Shown: in pieces, positions 1 through 5,100 of the stretch
How positions within the stretch are numbered: the stretch's first letter is position 1
Layout: every line of letters begins with the position of its first letter
Assembly: GCA_021204375.1 (NCBI GenBank)
Contig: JAJPZL010000039.1
Coordinates: forward strand, 1,496-6,595
Direction: 5' to 3'
Source: Bacteroides sp.
Lineage (GTDB): Bacteria > Bacteroidota > Bacteroidia > Bacteroidales > Bacteroidaceae
DNA: 5,100 bases
Made by a program: the position numbers and the translations under genes
Notes under the pieces: generated by a model
Seen by the model: the letters and a program-made list of their open reading frames with translations, nothing else
Database searches by the model: none
What the model was told of the DNA's origin: nothing

Positions 1-1
1 A

Positions 2-22
2 ATAATTAACTTATAATTAACT
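2..22. repeat. 10-bp A/T-rich direct repeat just upstream of the susC-like start
   Basis: ATAATTAACT occurs at 2-11 and again at 13-22, an 11-bp period close to one helical turn, ending 7 nt before the ATG at 30. It could be a regulator site or part of the untranslated leader, but it is pure low-complexity A/T-rich sequence and chance is a real possibility. The window starts too close to the gene to show a promoter. Confidence 0.4.
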
Positions 23-29
23 AGAATAT

Positions 30-3000
30 ATGATCAAATATAAATCTATACTATTTGTAATTGCCTGGGTTTTTGCTACTGTAGCAATAGCGCAGGAGAA
101 GGCGGAGGAACAGCTTCGGATCACAGGCCGTGTGCTGGATGCCTCAACACTGATTCCACTTCCGGGTATGAATATCTCTTTACCGGATGTGAGTGCTGCT
201 ATGACAGATGATAATGGAGAGTTCTCTATCCGGGTACCCTCTTACGATGTGGAATTACGTATCAGTGGTCCGGGTTATCAGTCGAAACTTGTAGCTGGAA
301 AAGGGCGTGAGCGCGTAGAGATATTTCTCCATGAGGCTGGTTTTCAAAGTGTTTACAAAGAAGTGTTAACACCTTTTGGAGAGGTAAATAACAGTCACAT
401 AACTACTTCTATGTCGGTTTATGACCGGGATAATTTGTTATCCACCGTTATTTCGGGCGAAGAACTGTTACAGGGAAATATCGCAGGGTTAAACGTATTA
501 CTGCGCTCCGGAATAGACGGAGCAGGTGCTAATATGTTTATGCGCGGGTTTAACTCTATTTATGCCAATACCCAACCCTTGTTAGTGTTGGATGGAATGG
601 TCATCGAGAACCAGTCCAGCGGTGTATCACTGGTTGACGGATTCCTTTCTACTCCGTTGGGAGTAATTGATGTAAAGAATATTGAGCGCATTACCGTTAT
701 GAAAGATGGAACCTCTTTGTATGGAGTAAAAGGAGGGAACGGAGTTATACTGATTGAAACTTTACGCTCCAAAGAGGTCGCTACTAAAATTGATATCCGG
801 GCCATGGCCGGCCTCAATATGACTCCCTCGAAAATCCCTCTATTAAATGCCTCTGAACAGAAAAAATACCTTGTTGATTTATACCAGAGCGCAGGTTACA
901 CGGCTGAGCAGATCCAGGCACTCCCCTTTATCAATCAGCAGAAACCTGTTCAGCAAAGGTGGGGCTATGATGGGAATGTAGATTACTACCGGTATAATCA
1001 CAATACAGACTGGCAGGATCAACTCTTTACTGAAAGTTTTAAACAAAATTACTCTCTGGGAGTAACCGGTGGAGATGATGTTGCAGTATATGCTCTTACT
1101 TTAGGATATCAGATAAATGAAGGAGTGATCCGTGGAAATGATTATTCCCGTTTTAATGCCCAGATTAATACGGATATTAATCTTTCAGAGCGTCTGAAGC
1201 TTCATTCCAATATGTATTTTATTTATGGTAAGCGGAACCTTACCGATCAGGGTGGAGGTCAGCACACTAATCCGATCTATGCCTCTTTGATAAAGGCACC
1301 TTTTATGTCGCCTAACGTATACAACGAAGAGGGGCTCTCTTCTCCTAACCTTGAAAGAGTAGATTTGTTCGGATTCTCTAATCCTGCGGTGATTACCCGG
1401 AACGCGATGCAGGAGAATTCCAATTATGGATTTTTAGGTTCTATGGAGCTTGCTTATAACGTATGGTGCAATCTGACAGTGAGTAGTGCGGTGGGGCTTC
1501 GTTTTTATAAAGAGCGTGAACGTGTTTTCCTGCCAGGAGGCATTGCACACGATATACTCCCGACCGCTCTGGTAGATAATGCCATGCAACATCATGTAGA
1601 ACGTACCCTGTCAATATCCAACGAGACCCGTGCCAATTATCTTTTTAAATTTGCACATGATCACTCTTTGAACACCATAGTTGGTTTTCGTTACCAGCAT
1701 AATAAAGTAGAAGATGACTGGGGAAAGAGTTATAATTCCCCCAGTGATGATTTTACTTCTTTAGGAAATGGATTAAACTCGCTGGCTCTGGTAAATGGAT
1801 CCCTGGGTACCTGGAACTAGGTAGATTGGTATCTGAATGCCTCTTATGGATTAAAGAACAGCTATTTCTTAACCGCCACCGCCTCTTTCGACCGCTCTTC
1901 CCGTTATGGTGAATCTATCGGGAACTGTCAGGTATTCCCTGCTATCTCCGGAGCCTGGCTTATCTCTTCCGAACAGTTCATGCAGCAGGCAGATTTTGTA
2001 GATATGTTGAAAATACGGTTGGGATATTCGGTAAGTGGTAACGATGATATAGGCAATTATACCTCCCGTCATTACTACGATTCCCAGAATTTGTTTGGCA
2101 ATTACGGTCTAATTCGTGGTAATATTGTCAATACTAACCTGGGACCGGAGCGGGTAGCCAAATTAAATCTGGAAGTTGATATGGCTTTCCTGAATGAACG
2201 CCTGGGAGTAACGGTAGATATCTACAAAACTACTGTAAAAGATATGATCACTTACTCTCCGATCTCTAAAATTGCCGGTTTCCATACATATATCTCTAAT
2301 GACGGTGAGATGGAAAATAAAGGTCTTGACTTATCACTTTACGGCCGTCTTATTAATCACCGTACCTTTAAATGGGACCTGGGAGTGACTGCTTCTTTCT
2401 ATAAGAATAAAGTAACCAGGCTTCCGGCCTCTTATGAAACAGATTTTAACGGAGCTACTATACTCACTCAGACAGGGAGTCCCCTGGGACTTTTCTATGG
2501 ATACAAAACAGATGGTATCTATACTACTGCAGAAGCAGCAAAGTCAGGTGGACTCTATTATATGAATGGATTGAACAAAGTTGCTTATGAAGCCGGTGAC
2601 GTGCGGTTTGTCAATCAGAATAGTGACGATCTGATTGATGAGAACGACCGGGTAGTCATTGGCGATCCTAATCCGGATGTCTATGGAGGCATTACTACCA
2701 GTATGAAGTGGAAGCGTTTCTCTCTCTGCGCTCTTTACTTATTCCATAGGGAATGATATCTACAACTATACCCGTCAGCAGTTAGAGTCCATGTCCGGAT
2801 TTGCTAATCAGACTCAGGCAGTACTCAATCGCTAGAAAGTAGAAGGACAGCAGACGGATATGTCCCGCATTTATTATGGAGATCCAATGGGTAATTCCCG
2901 TTTCTCCGATCGTTGGATTGAAGATGGCTCTTACCTGAATTTAAGAATCTGACTTTATCCTATGATGTTCCTCTTCGTTCGGGTGTATTTACCGGGCTCC

Positions 3001-3158
3001 AGGTATTCGCTGTAGGTGAGAATCTCTGTACGCTAACTTCCTATAAAGGATACGACCCGGAGTTCAGTGTCACAACTAATCCGCTGGGTTATGGTATTAA
3101 TGCTTTCATTACCCCGCAGGCCCGTACTTTCTATGTAGGAATTAAGATTGGTCTGTAA
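30..3158 (+). pseudogene. SusC/RagA-family TonB-linked outer-membrane transporter, disrupted by two stops and two frameshifts
   Basis: SusC-type proteins are outer-membrane beta-barrels that import glycans or peptides, powered by TonB, with a SusD lipoprotein as lid. The ATG at 30 opens a signal peptide (about residues 1-21, cleaving after AIA). A carboxypeptidase-regulatory-like domain follows at about 31-102 (ITGRVLDAS ... DDNGEFSI). The plug spans about 119-245, with GNIAGLNVLLRSG, FMRGFNSIYANTQPLLVLDG and MKDGTSLYGVKGGNGVILIE; the rest is barrel. C-terminal landmarks are YYGDPMGNSRFSDRWIEDGSY and NLTLSYDV (the latter after the second frameshift), then GYDPEF and a final strand ending YVGIKIGL before TAA at 3156. 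Four lesions break it: TAG at 1818 (codon 597), a frameshift at about 2739, TAG at 2833 and a 1-nt loss at about 2943 that restores frame. The repaired length is about 1043 residues, normal for the family. Only a 596-residue fragment ending mid-barrel would be translated from the start. There is no clear Shine-Dalgarno, which is normal in Bacteroidota. The substrate cannot be inferred. Family is certain; pseudogene status holds unless the lesions are sequencing errors. Confidence 0.93.
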
Positions 3159-3185
3159 TATTGTTAATGTAAAATTAGATGTAAT

Positions 3186-4931
3186 ATGAAATTTACAAAA
3201 TATATAATCAAACTAATTCTTCTGTCCGCTTTTCTGTAAACAGCTTGTGTACAAACCGACAAGGAAGAGGTACTGACATAAAAGAACCATTATAACAACA
3301 TATCTCATGGATATAACGCTATTCTGGGGCTTTATGGTAAGTTTATGGAACTGGCAGAACCGATCGTAGTACTGAATGAACTACGGGCCGATCTGATGGA
3401 TATAACCTATAACTCTTCCAGGGACATTCAGGAAATTAACCTGGGCACTCCCTCTTCCGGTAATAAGTATACTGATATTACCCCGTTCTATTCAGTCATT
3501 CAGAATTGCAATGACATGCTTTATAATTTTAAAATAATGAAGGATGAGAACCGCCTGACTGAAGATGAATATAAAGAACGATATTCAGATGTGGTAGGAT
3601 TGCGCTCCTGGGTATATTTCCAGTTGGGGATTCAGTTTGGAGAGGTAATTTACCTGACCGAACCTGTAATCTCCGTAGAAGATGTATTAAAAACACAAGG
3701 ACAAAGAACCATTGATTTTGATACCCTGCTTGATGAATTGATTGCCTGTGTGGAAGATAGTCAGGTTTCACTGGATAATTATGCGAATTCTTCTTTGATC
3801 GAATATTATCTGGATGGTTATGAATTGTCTTTCTTTTTCGTTAAGAAGCAACTTTTACTGGCGGATCTATATTTATGGAGAGGAGATTATTTAAAAGCCG
3901 CTACGCTGTATCGCAAGGTATTAGCTACCAATGAAGATCAGGAAGCTACTTTGAATCATCTATCTTATAAACTCAATTGTGCGGTATGGTATAGTAATTC
4001 TACTCCCTATTTCTAGATCGTATACTGGCGGTATAAATGGGACGATATCAACTCCTACCTCAATAAGTGGAGAACCATGTTTGAATTACCGGTTGAAAAC
4101 TCTGAGGTGCGTCAGGAACATATATGGACTGTCAGTTTTGATGCCTCTTTTGCTCCGACTTATCCTTTTGTGAATCTTTTTGCAAATACCGGTCGGGGTA
4201 CTTACCAGATAAAACCCTCTGAGTATGCAATAGGGCTTTGGGAAAATGAAGTACAAAAGAATAATTTTGGTTTTGACGGCCGTGGTCGTAACTCCTCTTT
4301 TGAAGAGGTGAACGGCGAGTATGTGGTACAGAAATATCTCTATAACTACGATGATAGCAAACCCTTTGAACAAGTCGGTAAATGGTTTCTGTATCGGGCC
4401 GGTCTTTTGCATTTACGGTATGCGGAGGCAGCTAACCGTGCCGGGTATCCTCTTTTGGCTTACGCTATTGTAAATAACGGGATTAAAGGTGTATATAATT
4501 GGGATGATGTAGAACACGATGGTCAGCGTCGTCAATCCGGCTGGGGCCCTGATAACTATTATCCCGAACCCCTCTATTTTGATGCCAGAGAATCCAATAC
4601 ACCTTATCAACGTGGTCCGTGGCGCCTGAATGAAGGAGTGCGTGGACGGGCTAATCTGAAAGTAAAGAATTTCCCGGAAGATGCCATCACTTTGCAGGAC
4701 TCTATCCACTTTATGGAAAAAGTAATTATTGAAGAAGCTGCCTTAGAGTGTGGATTTGAGGGTCACCGTTGGGGAGACATGACCCGTATTGCTCGTCGCT
4801 TGAACAGAGAAGGCAGAGCAGGTAATCAATATTTAATGGATAATTTGAAATTAAAATATGAATATTCGGGTATAGCGATGCCTGATTATTCTGATGAGGC
4901 AAAATGGTATTTACCATTTGCTGTTGAATAG
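3186..4931 (+). pseudogene. SusD/RagB-family surface lipoprotein, disrupted by three in-frame stop codons
   Basis: SusD-type proteins are surface lipoproteins that bind substrate and cap the partner SusC barrel. The chosen start is ATG at 3186, 27 nt after the susC-like stop. It gives a lipoprotein signal (MKFTKYIIKLILLSAFL, stop, TAC) with the likely lipidated Cys at codon 21 (3246-3248). Family signatures follow: GLRSWVYFQLGIQFGEVIYL near residues 138-157, ADLYLWRGDYLKAATLYRKV near 226-245 (TPR-like helices), FLYRAGLLHLRYAEAANRAG further on, and the C-terminal IIEEAALECGFEGHRWGDM near 514-532, ending WYLPFAVE before TAG at 4929. The frame never shifts, but stops occur at 3237 (TAA, codon 18), 3279 (TAA, codon 32) and 4014 (TAG, codon 277). 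The read-through length is about 581 residues, normal for the family. The first stop lies inside the signal peptide, so no exported product is expected. Restarts at the ATGs at 3345 or 4077 would lack any export signal. It would be co-transcribed with the susC-like gene. Confidence 0.92.
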
Positions 4932-4957
4932 CTAGTAAGAATTAGTTTAATGTAGGG

Positions 4958-4989
4958 AAAAGCTGTCTGTGAAGATGGCTTTTTCTTTT
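4958..4989 (+). terminator. Rho-independent terminator after the susD-like gene
   Basis: AAAAGCTGTCT at 4958-4968 pairs with AGATGGCTTTT at 4973-4983 around a GTGA loop, an 11-bp stem with two G-U pairs. A T-rich tract (TTTTCTTTT) follows directly, overlapping the base of the stem. It begins 26 nt after the susD-like stop codon, where the end of a susC-susD transcript would be expected. It suggests that the transcription unit ends with the pair and has no further co-transcribed gene. The A/T base of the stem could also work on the opposite strand. Confidence 0.8.
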
Positions 4990-5100
4990 ACAAGGCACTT
5001 TTTTCCCGCAGCTAAAAATACTTTTTACTCCTGTAAGTTGTAAAGTTACTACACTATTAACGCAGCTGTTTTAAGTGTTTGTTTCTCAGCTGAATAAGTG
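4990..5100. other. Intergenic tail without a recognisable gene
   Basis: No coding region can be supported here. The stretch contains a small A/T-only inverted repeat (TAAAAA at 5013-5018, TTTTTA at 5022-5027, 3-nt loop), two copies of CGCAGCT (5007-5013 and 5061-5067), and CAGCTG palindromes at 5063-5068 and 5087-5092. A TTTG at about 5079-5082 could be the -33 part of a Bacteroidota promoter, but the matching -7 element would fall near or past the window end, so no promoter is called. Confidence 0.4.

Noticed and set aside
560..817. Minus-strand open frame of 85 codons inside the susC-like gene
   Set aside because: It lies antisense to the conserved plug coding sequence, matches no family I recognise, and is a by-product of the real frame.
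1869..2072. Minus-strand open frame of 67 codons across the first susC break
   Set aside because: The + strand in this stretch encodes clear SusC sequence (FLTATASFDRSSRYGE), so the antisense frame is a shadow.
1980..2756. Separate gene starting at the ATG at 1980
   Set aside because: It is the in-frame continuation of the susC-like barrel after the TAG at 1818. It has no signal peptide or start context, and the SusC sequence already resumes at 1821.
1818..4016. Alternative genetic code (TAG read as Gln or Trp)
   Set aside because: TAA also interrupts the susD-like gene, two frameshifts are present, TGG is used normally for Trp, and TAG and TAA terminate the two genes at the expected family ends.
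3979..4173. Short + strand frame overlapping the break in the susD-like gene
   Set aside because: It is out of frame with the SusD sequence that continues through 4017-4173, and its protein has low-complexity, non-family character.
4086..4917. Three minus-strand open frames of 63-108 codons (4086-4412, 4413-4709, 4726-4917)
   Set aside because: All are antisense to intact SusD C-terminal coding sequence with recognisable motifs.
5013..5027. A second terminator or bidirectional hairpin
   Set aside because: The stem is only six A/T pairs with no G-C, too weak to call next to the strong hairpin upstream.

Overview
The window looks like part of a Bacteroidota chromosome, most likely Bacteroidales. 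It holds one SusC-like TonB-dependent outer-membrane transporter gene followed by one SusD-like surface lipoprotein gene, both on the + strand and 27 nt apart. This pair is the core of a polysaccharide-utilization-type locus. The assignment rests on family landmarks read directly from the translation: a signal peptide, a carboxypeptidase-regulatory-like domain, a TonB plug and the SusC C-terminal landmarks in the first gene, and the SusD helical and C-terminal signatures in the second. The A/T-rich upstream regions without clear Shine-Dalgarno sequences also fit Bacteroidota. Genus and substrate cannot be told from the sequence.

Layout: positions 1-29 are an A/T-rich leader containing a 10-bp direct repeat. 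Positions 30-3158 are the susC-like gene, 3159-3185 a short spacer, and 3186-4931 the susD-like gene. A rho-independent terminator lies at about 4958-4989. The last ~110 nt have no recognisable gene.

The main result is that both genes are broken but otherwise well preserved. The susC-like gene has an in-frame TAG at 1818-1820, a frameshift near 2739 (net +1 frame, best explained by a 2-nt loss), a TAG at 2833-2835, and a 1-nt loss near 2943 that restores the original frame. The susD-like gene keeps one frame from end to end but has in-frame stops at 3237 (TAA), 3279 (TAA) and 4014 (TAG). Reading through the lesions gives proteins of about 1043 and 581 residues, both normal family lengths. The surrounding protein sequence keeps family motifs, so inactivation looks recent. 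The alternatives are sequencing error, or a silent copy maintained by recombination.

If intact, the two products would form an outer-membrane 'pedal-bin' complex, with the SusD lipoprotein as lid over the SusC barrel, importing a glycan or peptide with energy from TonB. As read here, neither full-length product would be made. No glycoside hydrolase, sigma/anti-sigma pair, hybrid two-component sensor, RNA gene, CRISPR array or insertion sequence is visible. I find no convincing new biological system; the interest is in the decay pattern.
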